Of a DNA stretch of 64,000 nt, positions 44,229 through 54,898 are shown piece after piece. The position numbers and the translations under genes were made by a program. The stretch covers positions 43,933,944 through 43,997,943 of the forward strand of contig CM070572.1 of assembly GCA_036346355.1 (NCBI GenBank), given 5' to 3'. The DNA comes from Rhipidocladum racemiflorum. Lineage: Eukaryota > Streptophyta > Magnoliopsida > Poales > Poaceae. The notes beneath the pieces are model-generated. The model saw only the letters and a program-made list of their open reading frames with translations. It did no database searches and was not told where the DNA came from. Within the stretch, counting starts at the first letter, position 1, and every line of letters starts with the position of its first letter.

Positions 44229-46625
44229 CTATACTTTCGCAAATAAGATCGAAATCGACGGGTCACCTCCGAAGCGACGACGGACCCCTACGACAAACAA
44301 CCGTGCTCTGAGAAAAGGAGACAACCAACAAGAATGCAAGACGAGGTGTACCTTCAAATAAAGATCCATAGATGTTTCGCAGAGTGAGAGGTCATCGACC
44401 CCCTCGAATGGGGCCACTGACTTGTTGTATGGAGAGAAAGCAGCACGCATCTTCTTCAGGGCGGGGTCTGTTGCCGTCCCCCCTTCGAAGTCCATAGTTG
44501 AAAAATACGACAAATCAAATCTAAAAGAAGAGGGCCTTGCCCTGCCCCCAGGGGCTGGCAAACCAGAGGACGAAGTTCCCCCACTTGGAAAAGGAGCATC
44601 TTGGAAGGCAGAATCCAAGGATCCTTTCTCCCTCACCCCCGCTAAAGCCGGAGAAACCAAAGATAGCCCAGCTAGGACTGGTCCCATCGGCTCCATCGCC
44701 CCCACGTTACCACCTCTTGCACCGGCCTCATCAAATCCTGAAAGATTGTCAAAACCTAAGGAGCTTGCAGGGAAAGTGTCAGGGGTTGGACCTTCGGCCC
44801 CTAGAGGGGTGTCCGGGGTAGAAACACCTAAACGGAGGCCACGAGTCCCCACAGCCGTCAAGTCGACCATCTCCTCCGTAGGAATGCGCACCCCCTCTGC
44901 CGTAGGACCCGCAGTTCCTTCAGAAGGACCATGCACACCCTCCAAGACGGGCTTGCTCCCTTCATCATCATCAACCAGGTCAATAAGATCTACACCGGGA
45001 ATAGCCAAGAATGAAAACCTTGGAGACTGCTCCCCGCCTGTACGAATGTCCAACGCAGGATCAGAGGCGCAAGCCGAGGCAGCCATCTCCGTTGTGATCG
45101 GGGCGGACACTGCCTCGGTTAGACCCGCCTCGGAGGCGGGGTCAAGGATTGATGGCGGAGCGGAAAGCTCCGCCCCAGCCGAGGGGGGCGGCCCCCTCAT
45201 TGAATCTATTCTCGATGCGGAATCCAAGTTGTGAGGCGAAGCAGATGACCCTGCTTCGGTAGTCGAAGGAGGCACTTCAGAAGGACCCGCACCGCGAGCG
45301 GGATCAGAGGTGGGTGACAAAACAAAAGATGTTGCCGCAACGGAGGCGGAGGAATCACCTTCCCCGCTCGTCTCCTTATCATCTCCTTCTAAACCTTCAC
45401 TCCCACCAGAAGGAGCTATTGCCTGAAGTGGAGCCGCACGAGTCAACTTGGCCCGCTTCGTTGGGCGGGGGGAACCGATTGCACCGCTAGGACGAGGGAC
45501 TGCACGGCGTCCCCAATCAACAAAATGAGGGCTCCGCATGGCCCCTATTGCGTCCATTGCAGCCTCATACTCAGCCGACTTGCAAGGCCCGAGGAGTCTG
45601 CAAGCCAATCTCTCCGCTGCTCCGCGTCCAAGATCTTGTATCCCATCAGGCCGAACCACGGACACCGTACCCCCGGACGATTGTTCTAGAGTCACAGCAG
45701 GATTCCTCGCCAAGGGATCCACACGACAAAGACAATATTCCTCGACCAAATCACGCATTGAACTTTGGTGTCGAAGCACTTTCAAGTACTCAAGGAGCCT
45801 CACCTCCTTCGCCGTCGCGCTCCAATTTGGTGATCGAATGGTCCGAACAGGACCCAAAGAGGTGCGGAGGGCAGAATCTGGACAGTCGAGCTCCTGATAG
45901 TACCAATGATGCATCCATCCGGACTCCCACTTTCCTTTGGCTGCAACAACCGGAATCTGCTTCGCCAATGACCTCTTCGTTTGGAAGTTCAACGAGCCGA
46001 AACAAGATTGATGATCTCTGTCACCAACCCGGTGTTGTTTCGGCTGCTAGAACACATCTTCAACAAGGGAAAACAAACGTCCGGTTAGTCTGAACCCTCC
46101 CGAACGAAATGCCCACTCCAATACCACCATCCGGACTATGGCATTGGGCGTGAGTTGTGAGAGCTCCACCTGAAAAGTCCGTAGCACAGACCCCACTAAA
46201 GGAGAGGCGGGAAATCGAAGCCCTGCTTCCAAAAAAGCAACAAACACCACCGACTCGTTTGGTCGTGGCTGGGGAATCTCTTCTTCCCCAGGGGAGTGCA
46301 TAGAGAGACGACCCACGCCGAAATCCCTGGCCAAGAAATCAAGGTCGTCTGAGGCCAGAAAGGAGTGCCCCAGAGCGGGGGACAGAGCACTAGCATCCTT
46401 CTCATTCAAAACCGATTTTGTCGGAGGAGCACGTCGTGGAGCATTGAGGGGGAAAACTAAGGGCAACGGAAAACAGAGGGGGGCAGGCGAGAAAAAGAAA
46501 TCAGGGAGACACTGAAAAATGAACGTTGTAGAGTATCTCCCATCATCAACCTCCACGCCTATAAAGGGGCAACCTTCCCATTTTGTTTCGGTCATATGTC
46601 CGGACGCGTGGCGCCCATCGTGCAA
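44229..46625 (-). pseudogene. Antisense gene of a Tat-type gypsy element ('putative gypsy type transposon', PF04195-like), one in-frame TAG
   Basis: Read on the minus strand, one frame runs from Met at 46625 to 44229 (799 codons) with a single interruption, TAG at 46047-46049. The N-terminal part carries the family pattern around GLRFPASPLVGSVLRTF and QLTPNAIVRMVVLEWAF; after the TAG it continues with QPKQHRVG, WESGWMHHWYYQE and VRLLEYLKVL. The C-terminal half is Ser/Pro/Ala-rich and low in complexity. An antisense gene between pol and the 3' LTR is known for Tat elements such as Grande and RIRE2; its function is unknown. Alternatives to a stop are a recent C-to-T change of CAG or an unannotated intron. 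Confidence 0.82.
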
Positions 46626-47475
46626 AAAACGGGGACGTGCGAATGTGGATGGTCAAACTAACCCTCTCGACGCCAAGCCCGGTATGTCATAAAGAGGCAC
46701 CACGCCCGGTGACGACAGTCTAGCCCCCCCGACGTGAAAATAAAAATAAAAATAAATATGTAAATAATAATAATATAAGCGAAAAGACAAAAATACAGGG
46801 CTACCCTTCTTAAATTAGAAGGGAAAGGCCGAGCAAGCCCTGCCCCTCGCGAAGGAGAAAGAGAAAAGAACACCCGGGCCTCCTTTCCACATGGCCCAGG
46901 GAAGAGCGAAGCCAACCCTCAGCCATGAGGGGCTGTGTTGTAGGCTCGGACAATTCAACCCCTTCGACGAGTGGAGCAAGGCCCATAACTCGCCTCTCCC
47001 TAAGGCAGGGAAGTAGGAAGACGGAGCAAAACAATGAAAGAAGTCACGGAGGAAGGCACCTACATCACCCAAATGGATGTGACCGACAATAAATATGGCA
47101 AAGCCTGCCGCTTCGGCGGCCACCGGCCGAAAAGTATCAGACGTTGTCAGATCGGTCCAGAACCAAACATCACGTGAAATTCCGTTAAAACCCTCGAGCA
47201 GAGGGTAGGACAAAAGGGCAAAAACGTGAAGGAAGCATAAAGACTCCATATGATGACTATCAAGCCCGTATTCAGGGAACAGGTAGCGGACGATATCTGG
47301 AGAACAACTAAAAAAGGATCTTTAAACCCTTGTCGCGGTCAGAAAAGAGAACCAACCTTAGCATACAGCTGTAGAGACTTTTTCCCAGGTCTCCCCATAA
47401 AAGGAGGAGGGAGAGAGCCATTAGAGGAGAGGTCTTTTGATCGTAACCTTGCATTCACCCTAAGTTCACCCGAGT
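46626..47475. other. Likely 3' flank or LTR portion of the Tat-type element
   Basis: A C-run (46723-46730) may be part of a polypurine tract on the other strand. 47390-47470 looks like an LTR promoter region ('ccccataaaaggagg'). The paired LTR and end motifs were not found, so limits are unknown. The frames on the minus strand at 46658-47249 have no recognised domain. Confidence 0.35.
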
Positions 47476-48959
47476 GTTTTGCAGGAACGACAGGAATTAC
47501 GACATACCTCCAACCTCACATTCAAACGACTGTTGCAAGATAATCTCAATCTTATCACTCCGTTTTTCTTCTGGACGCTTACCAAATAGAATCTATCCAA
47601 GCAGTAAAATACATCTGACAGAGTTGCAGAATGTAGAAGCAAGTACACAAATAAAAAATTAGTGCTTGGTGATTTGTGCTTTTGGTGATCATTTTTTTTT
47701 TTGTAGTGTTCTTGTTCTACATATAGGATTTTACTAGATGTAAGTGGAGAAGTAGCGAAGCGACAAACTTTAGACTTTGGCTAGGACATTTTCAGGTACT
47801 GACATGTTTAGGATCAATGTTGATGCAGTCTCTATTACTAGTTTTTATAGTCCTTTCAATTTTTGCTGGGATCTTGTGCTGCTCCGTAAAAGTTTGAGTT
47901 GTATTAGTAATAGCAGCAGTCGGCAGCAAATAGCACTAGCAGTAGTACAACTATTAGCAAGTTGTAGTAGTACTAGTGCCAACTAGATAATAGTTTTGGC
48001 ACTAGTATACGAGGAATTGTTTAAATAATTTTTTTAAAAAATAATAGAAATAATATGCCAAAATAAATAATAACAGAAATACTCACCTGTCGATATTTCA
48101 AATATCGACAGGCTTTCTGTCGATATTCCAAATATCGACAAAGATTCTGTCGACAATGGTCAAATGGCGACAGAGGGCAAATTTCTTGTTTTCTTTTTGG
48201 AAACAACACTGGGAGGGTACAAAAGCAAATTAACCTTGGAACAATGATGCTTTTGATTTATTTTTTTAATTTTTTGTGCTCAATGATGTATTGCAAATTT
48301 TTGGAAATTTAATCGATAGTTTGTAAATTTTTTTGGGTTCACTGATGTACTGTAAAATTATGGAATTTTAATCTACGTACACATGACAAACATGAAGATA
48401 GAGAAAGGACAGTCATGTAGGCATTTGTTCAGGAGCTGTTAGGTTGTAGACATGGTTTTTAATTTTCTGAAACACTTGAGCATTTCTTTTGTGGATATTG
48501 TGAAATTGAGAAGCGAGGAAGCATTATGCATCACATGATCGAATTCTTTGTAGGTATATGTAATAAAGTGATGTTCGAATAAAAGTGAAGGAATACTACA
48601 TTGTATTTGGATAGGTGGAGATTACATAGCACATGTAGTTCGGTACAAACCATAAACTTGATAACATCTACGAACCGCGAAATTGAGTCCTGTGAGCCCG
48701 GAGGTCTCCCACTCTCAAGGATCCAAATCCCGGCCGAAATTCGGAAATCTCGATCGAGATTTTGGATTTTAGAACCCCTCTCCCCGTGATCCTAAATCTC
48801 AGCTGGGTAAAAAAATTTGAAAAAAATCGAATTGCTACAGTACAGTGAAAATCTCGGCGAGATCTCAGGTATTTAGCCTGAAATCTTGTGGTTTTTTTGC
48901 CGGATTTTCGTTGTTGAGCAATAGATTTTATTGGATTTAGGGTCAAAATCACCCACAAA
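47476..48959. other. Unassigned stretch with hairpin repeats
   Basis: It is A/T-rich. Two near-perfect hairpins lie at 48086-48112 and 48118-48140. 48690-48870 is rich in GAAATCTC-type inverted phrases. No gene is seen. Confidence 0.4.
48086..48155. repeat. Tandem hairpins around GTCGATATT
   Basis: A 12-bp perfect stem (48086-48097 with 48101-48112, loop TCA) is followed 30 bp later by a 10-bp perfect stem (48118-48127 with 48131-48140, loop CCA) and then a short palindrome TGTCGACA (48148-48155). Confidence 0.85.
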
Positions 48960-49500
48960 ACATTTTGACATGTTTTTGACCATTTTTGGTCGGTTCAATT
49001 TGTCGGTTAGTCTTAAGTAGCACTGTCCAAATTTTTGAAAATTCCTCATGATTGATCATCATCTGAAAAATTTATGGAATATTATGGATGTGTTAGGACC
49101 ATCCACAAAAATTATCAAAATTTTCTAACGTCGTTTGAACTATTTTTCATTTAAATGAAATTTGTCAGTCCGTCTTCAGTAGCAATATTTGAATTTTTGA
49201 AAATTCATCAAGATTGATAATCATCTAAAAATTTTATCAAAATATTATGGATATGTTAGGACCGTCGATAAAATTTTTCAAAAGTTTCTAACGTGGTTTG
49301 CACCATTTTCCATTCGGTTGAAATTTGTCGGTCGACCTTTTATCAAGAAGGTAGCACTTTTAGATTTTTTTTAAATTTCTCAGGCTTTATCATCATCTAA
49401 AATTTTTATGGGAACATAAGTGATGTGTCATGACCATCCAAAAAAAATTTCAAAATTTTTTGATATTGTTTGAACCATTTTTCATTCAGTTGAATTTTAC
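48960..49500. repeat. Diverged tandem repeat, about 162-173-bp unit
   Basis: At least three diverged units share 'aaaattcctcatgattgatca', 'ttatgg..atgtgttaggacc' and 'ttcaaaa(t/g)tttctaacgt'. Equivalent phrases begin near 49037, 49199 and 49372. A partial fourth unit follows. Inverted GAAATTTCGG-like text flanks the block (48700-48780 and 49510-49620). Confidence 0.75.
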
Positions 49501-49639
49501 TGAGATTTCATAAATTTCGGACGAAATTTCAGATATCTCAGTTAAAAAAAACGTATTTGAATTTTGTTTTTTCAATTTTGTCCAAAATTTCTGAATCTAG
49601 CTGAAATTTTGGATTTCGGCCCCTTCCATGATAGAGTCT

Positions 49640-50999
49640 GAAAACAAAATTTGAAACCTTGCCCACTCTTATCATGAGGGGGGAGAGTGGATTCAATATC
49701 CTTCTCAGGTATTTTCACTTGTTTTCAGTGCGTTTACTGCATGTATATGAGATTTTGTTACTCTGTTATGATCAGTGAAGGCATCTGACATATTATTACC
49801 TATTTGTTGTAGATTTATTATCCTTTGAACTTTAAGCTCAGATTCTTTAGTATGTGGGTTTAAGGACTGAATGCTCATGACATTCCAATCTATTTTCTGG
49901 CATTCTTTAGTGTGGTACTTTTATCTCTCTAATGTGAAAAAATTGTCCTCATCAAAGATACAATCTGTGTACCGAGTGATATAGAGATCTCTTGTCATAA
50001 ACTCTAGATATTTAATAATTGATGAAATTCATAACCTATATAGATCCCCAACTTCCGGTGAGGGCCCATAGTTGTACATTGTGGTGTGAGATTGGCACGT
50101 ACAAAGTACAGCCAAATTTTCGCAAATGAAAAATATTTGGTTCTTTCCACGCACTACCTGCAAAGGAAACATTTTATGGTATACAATTGGTCTGAGTTGA
50201 ACTAATACATCGGCATGCAGTACCACGTGGCCTCAATAGCCGATAAGTAACCTACAATTCTACGAGAGTGGCCTAGCTTAAAATAATTTTTTTCCTTGGT
50301 ATTGGACTAAGCCTTACGGTTAACAGTAGTTCTTTTTTGGTATGTCTCTTTGTTCCTTTGTTACCACTGACTTCTGCGATTAAAGCTTAAATTTAATCAA
50401 ACGAAGGGTGTGCATCTTTTGGGAAATTCATATCTTTTTTATTGAAATTTTCTTGTAAATTTAAGTGTTGTCCTTTGTTGGGTGACCGTAAAGAATTTGT
50501 CTTGTAAGGCTATACTTTTGTTTCAGTTTGGGCTGTTTTGTACAGGTTGTTATATTTTTGTAACTGTGGTTCATGTGTTCAAAAGGTCAACAATAAATTA
50601 TGGGCCTATTTGAAGTGCATCATCTCAAAGGGTCCAACAATTCTCAAAGTTTGATAGCCCGATGAGTTGTACGGGCCGGGCCATAGCCTTGTATTTGCTA
50701 AAGAGCTGAAATCTCAACCTGATTGGGTGGTCCATGACCATGAGCAATTTAGCCCTTAACGGGTTAGCTACAGAAGAATTTTTTTTATTTAGTATTTTTT
50801 TTATTTTTTCAAAACTAATCAACAGAAAAAAATGATCGAAATGGGCCCCTATCTCCCGGGTAATAGGCGCCCACCGTCGCCTACCGTGGCAGTGTTTTCA
50901 AACTGCCGTGATTCGCCGTTAGCTGCCATGGCAGCTATCGCCCTTTACACAGGCGATACTTGCCCATTTACCCCTCGCATCGGCCAGTGGCAGTAGCCA
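49640..50999. other. Unassigned A/T-rich stretch
   Basis: No domain-bearing frame or bounded element was recognised. 50840-50960 is a GC-richer block with 'ctgccatggcagc', a short palindrome. Confidence 0.4.
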
Positions 51000-51000
51000 A

Positions 51001-51110
51001 AAGTGAGAAGAAAGAAAGAAAGAAAGAAGAGGGGAAGAAGAGAGGAGGAGGAAGAAGAAGAGGAGAAGAGGAGGAAGAAGAGGAAGAGGAGAAGTGGAGG
51101 AAGAAGGCCA
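51001..51110 (+). repeat. Purine-strand microsatellite (GAA/GAG/GAAA)
   Basis: About 100 bases are almost only G and A, starting as GAAA repeats and changing to GAG/GAA. Open frames across it are composition artefacts. Confidence 0.95.
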
Positions 51111-51140
51111 TCGCGAGTAAATTTCTTGTTCATTTGATTT

Positions 51141-51206
51141 TAATTATCGACTTAGCAATTAGATTAATTAGCGACTTAGCGACTCAGTGACTTAGCGACT
51201 TAGCGA
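51141..51206 (+). repeat. 8-bp tandem array (CTTAGCGA), left piece
   Basis: Units of CTTAGCGA and variants (CTCAGTGA, TTTAGCGA) run to 51206, where the first 257-bp unit begins. It is the same array as 51966-52027 and 63436-63719. Confidence 0.9.
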
Positions 51207-51975
51207 TTGGGTATACTAGGGGGTGGTGCCATGATGGCGTGAGAACGACTGTTGCGGCAGCGAAAAGGCCTATAATGCTTCGGTTTCGGTTGCCAAGGCA
51301 GGAAACGTTAGCCGTGTTGCCGTTTGCCGATGCCGACGGTCGATATCCAGTTCCACCGTGCGCTGGGCAGAGATGACGGGGAAATCCCCGTGAGAATGGC
51401 CCAAAAAATAGTGCCCCTCTCTGGTACCAATCATCCCCCGGGATCGCAGGGCCAGGTATGGCCCTTGGGTATACTAGGGGGTGGTGCCACGGTGGCGTGA
51501 GAACGGCTGCCGTGGCAACAAAAAAGGTCTGTCGCACTTCGGTTTCGGTTGCCACTACGGGGCTTCAGCGGGAAACGTTAGCCGTGTTGCCGTTTGTCGA
51601 TGCCGACGGTCGGTATCCAGTTCTACCGTGCGCTGGGCAGAGATGACGGGGAAATCCCTGTGAGAATAGTGCCCCTCTCCGGTACCAATCATCCCCCGAG
51701 TCCTAGGGCCAGGTATGGCCCTTGGGTATACTAGGGGGTGGTGCCACGGTGGTGTGAGAACGGCTGCTGCAGCAGTGAAAAAGGCTTATTGCACTTCAAT
51801 TTCGGTTGCCACGACGAGGTTTCGGCAGGAAACGTTGGTCGTATTGCCTTTTGACGATGCCAACGGTCGATATCCAGTTCCATCGTGCACTAGACAGAGA
51901 TGACGGGGAAATCCCCATGAGAATGGCACAAAAAAATAGTGCCCCTCTCCAGTACCAATCATCCCCCGGGGTGGG
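51207..51975 (+). repeat. Three tandem 257-bp units inside the 8-bp array
   Basis: The units start with TTGGGTATACTAGG at 51207, 51465 and 51722 (periods 258 and 257). The third is slightly shorter and returns to the 8-bp array. Each unit is open on both strands for most of its length (for example the plus frame reading YTRGWCHGGVRTAA), with no recognised domain. Confidence 0.92.
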
Positions 51976-52027
51976 CAACTTAGCGATATTGCGATTTAGC
52001 GACTTAGTGACATAGCGACTCAGCGAT
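51966..52027 (+). repeat. 8-bp tandem array, middle piece
   Basis: CTTAGCGA-type units between the third 257-bp unit and the LTR inserted at 52028. Confidence 0.9.
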
Positions 52028-52568
52028 TGTCGGAACCCTCCCTTTAATGGCGTGGAATACCAAGAGGGATTCCTATGTGCAAACAGTACTAGTCCCATGA
52101 TCATTAGCTAGTACGTACATTTACAACATTGTCATCACATCCATACAAGTTCATATTACATCAATGAAAATAAAGTCTTACATCATGGCCTATTGGCCGA
52201 ATTTAAAAGTTTGCAGCGAAAGAAACATTTCTCGACAGTCTGCCTTCTACCCAAAATACCACAAGCAACTGACAAGGATAAAACCTTAGAAAGACTCGTT
52301 AGCAAAGTCCCCATATTCTGCGTCTACATCGGGGTACTCATTCTCTTCATTCTTTGAATGTCAACAATAGCAAGGTTGAGCACACGTATGTACTCGCAAG
52401 ACTTGTAGTGTATGACAAATGTATATATAGTAAATGCAGGCTATGTCATGAAGAAGCTACTAAGTTGTTTTGCAAAAAGCGAAATTGAATTGTAAATACA
52501 GCATAATAGATTGCAAACGTAATTTGTAAAGCAATTGACAGATATGTAAATAACAAGTATAAATTCGG

Positions 52569-53397
52569 CCACGCTGCTGGCGCTCAGTAAGGTGATCGCC
52601 CGGGATGTGGCGTCAAGCTGTCACTACAAGGCGCCAAGAAGGTAAGCGCCAGCCAATGGACAGTGGCGTCGAGGCCACGCCGGGCGCCAAATAAGCGCCA
52701 ATGGACAGGTGGCGTCGAGCCACGCTAAGGCGCCAAGAAGGTGATCGCCCAGCGGACAGGTGGCGTCCAGGCCACGCCGCTGGCGCTCAGTTCCCATGGC
52801 CACCTAGCGGTCTGTGCCACCGCATAGAGGGTCAAGGGCATTTAATGCGTATCGTGCGCATTAAATGGAGGTAATGAAGGCCACAGTGTAGCGGCGCATG
52901 TTCTCAACGCGCGCGTTTATTGCGGATGACATCATGGCGAAATCTCCCCCCTGGTGAGGTGTGCGGAGCCAGTAGGCACACGGGTCCCGAGGCTGGGGCA
53001 GAGTCGGCTGTGTCGGAAGCATTAAGTGCAACTCAAGAATAGTGACAGGTGCATTAAATGCGGTATGACAGTGTAATAAGAGGGGTACACCGATGTAAGT
53101 CCACCATGCGCCCCAGCCGGCCCAAGTATAAAAGGGAGCCGGGGTAGATGGGAGAGGGGGTTCGAAGATTTTTCCGATTGGATGATTCTAGTCTCCCCCG
53201 AGAACACGAGCAAGAACACCCAGACATGACTAGGGCTATTACTCTCAGGAGGGCTTAAACCTGGATAAACCTCAGCGTCTCCTTGCAAGCTTCCGCTGAT
53301 CCCTTTTCTCCATCTCTCGAGCAATCTCCACGAAAGCCCCCCGTTTGAACTTCATACATGCCCGATTCGGAGGTGTCTGTTGGCTCTTACGCCGACA
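52569..53397 (+). repeat. 5' LTR of the pol-less Tat element, truncated
   Basis: It matches 57060-57889 of the 3' LTR from the U3 repeats to the end GCCGACA. TATAAAAG lies at 53127-53134. The first 260 bp or so, including TGTCGGTGT, are missing. Confidence 0.88.
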
Positions 53398-53398
53398 G

Positions 53399-53418
53399 TG
53401 GCGCGCCAAGTAGGGGGC
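53399..53418 (+). other. Primer-binding site
   Basis: TGGCGCGCCAAGTAGGGGGC one base past the LTR is the TGGCGC-type site common in grass Tat elements. Confidence 0.75.
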
Positions 53419-53488
53419 TCAGTGGATAGATTGCCTTTCTTCTTCCACCTTCTTGCGAAGCTTGCAAGAAGCTTTGACGGTCGTCTAC

Positions 53489-54619
53489 ATGGCGGCTTCA
53501 CGCTCCAAGCACGACGACCTACCCGAGGAGAGCAGCGCTCGCAGCCGATCCCGGCGATCGGCCAGGGCGTCGGACCTCCCGGGTCCCTCTGTCCAGGGAG
53601 GGACACGTGGTGCTTCCACGCAAGGAGGACAGCCCGTCCCACGGCGCCTGTTGATGGGAGCTGACACCCCAGCGCGGAATCTTCATGCAGCCCGGTTGCT
53701 CCTCGATCACCCTCTAGTTACGATAGGGGGCGAAACCCCGGCTGCTCCATCGCTGCGGGACATCACCCGCCTAGTGGATGCCGCCCAGCAGCAGGTAGAG
53801 GCGGCAAACCAGCCGGGGGCTTCCGGCGTCAGGCGGCATGACATGCGCGCGACCGATGCGCAAGCTTCCAGCCGCCCTGTCAAAGTTTTTCCTGGTCACG
53901 AGGGCCGGGACAAAGGGAAGGGTGCACAGGTTGCAGCCCCCTCGAGTACAGGGGGACGTGCACATGCTCCCACTCCTTCTCACGGTTCCCCCAAGCCGGC
54001 GGGGGGCCACGAATATCTGAGGGCCCGCCTAGACGAAAGGAGGTTTCAGCACGATGGTGACTTGTGCAATGTCCTTAGGGGGCGTCGTGCGCACGTGCAA
54101 CATCGCATTGGCCACCCGATGTCTACCGGTCGGGGGGAGACCTCACTCCCTGACTCCAGGGTGAGCATAGACTCGCACTCCTCAACCCCATCTCGGGGCC
54201 GAGGGGCGGGCGAGCGACGCTGCTCCCCCTACAACGTTGGATGCTAGGCGTTTTCCCTCCGCCTACGCCAAGCTGCGTGGCCGGAGATATTCCGCCGTGC
54301 GTCCATCGAAAAGTACGACGGCACCACCAACCCGGAGGAGTTCCTGCAGATCTACACTACGGTAGTGCGTGCCGCGGGAGGGTCTGAAAAGATCATGGCC
54401 AACTACCTCCCGACGTCGGCCGACGGCTCGCCCGCTCACTGGTCTTTGAACCTCCCGCGAGGCTCCGTGCACTCGTGGGAAGAACTGTGCGACCTTTTCG
54501 TCGCCAACTTTCAGGGCTCCTACACTCAGCCAGGTGTGGAGGACAACCTCCACGCCTTGGAACAGACAAAGGGGGAGTCCCTGAGAGAGTTTATCCGGCG
54601 GTTTAGCCACTGCCAGTAG
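53489..54619 (+). pseudogene. Gag of the pol-less Tat element, one in-frame TAG, truncated
   Basis: The start MAASRSKHDDLPEE at 53489 is preferred to the upstream Met at 53453 because Tat gag proteins start close to such a motif. A basic, low-complexity N-terminus runs to TAG at 54245-54247. The same frame then carries the conserved gag core (WPEIFRRASIEKYDG, TNPEEFLQIYTTVVRAAGG, NLPRGSVHSWEELCDLFVANFQG, ESLREFIRRFSHC; PF03732 type). It ends at TAG 54617-54619, where the core normally continues for another 50-100 residues, and no CCHC knuckle follows. Non-functional as read. Confidence 0.85.
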
Positions 54620-54898
54620 GGCGTCCGCGTCAGCCGAAGGAACCGAGGCGATAGAGGGCTCCAAAGTGGGCTGCACGCCCAACGCGCCTCTGGCCAGCGC
54701 GGTGGTCGTCCCTGTGGCGGCCACTTGGCGGTCACTTCCGTCGCCCCGATGCTCGCCAACGTCAATTGGCGCTATCACGGCCGCTGCGGTTCCCTAGTCG
54801 CCTCCGGCTGGGGCACATGAAGTGGTTGCCCTGGAAAAGGTAAAGAGAGGGTAAGCCTCTCAAGATAAAAGATTTTAACAGTTCTTTCGTGCTTTGGT

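Noticed and set aside
44422..45234. Long plus-strand frame of 270 codons
   Set aside because: It lies opposite the antisense Tat gene, is Pro/Ser/Ala-rich and has no family signature; the minus-strand frame is longer and carries the known domain.
50945..51190. Frames made of Glu/Lys runs or Ser/Leu runs
   Set aside because: They are produced by the GA microsatellite.
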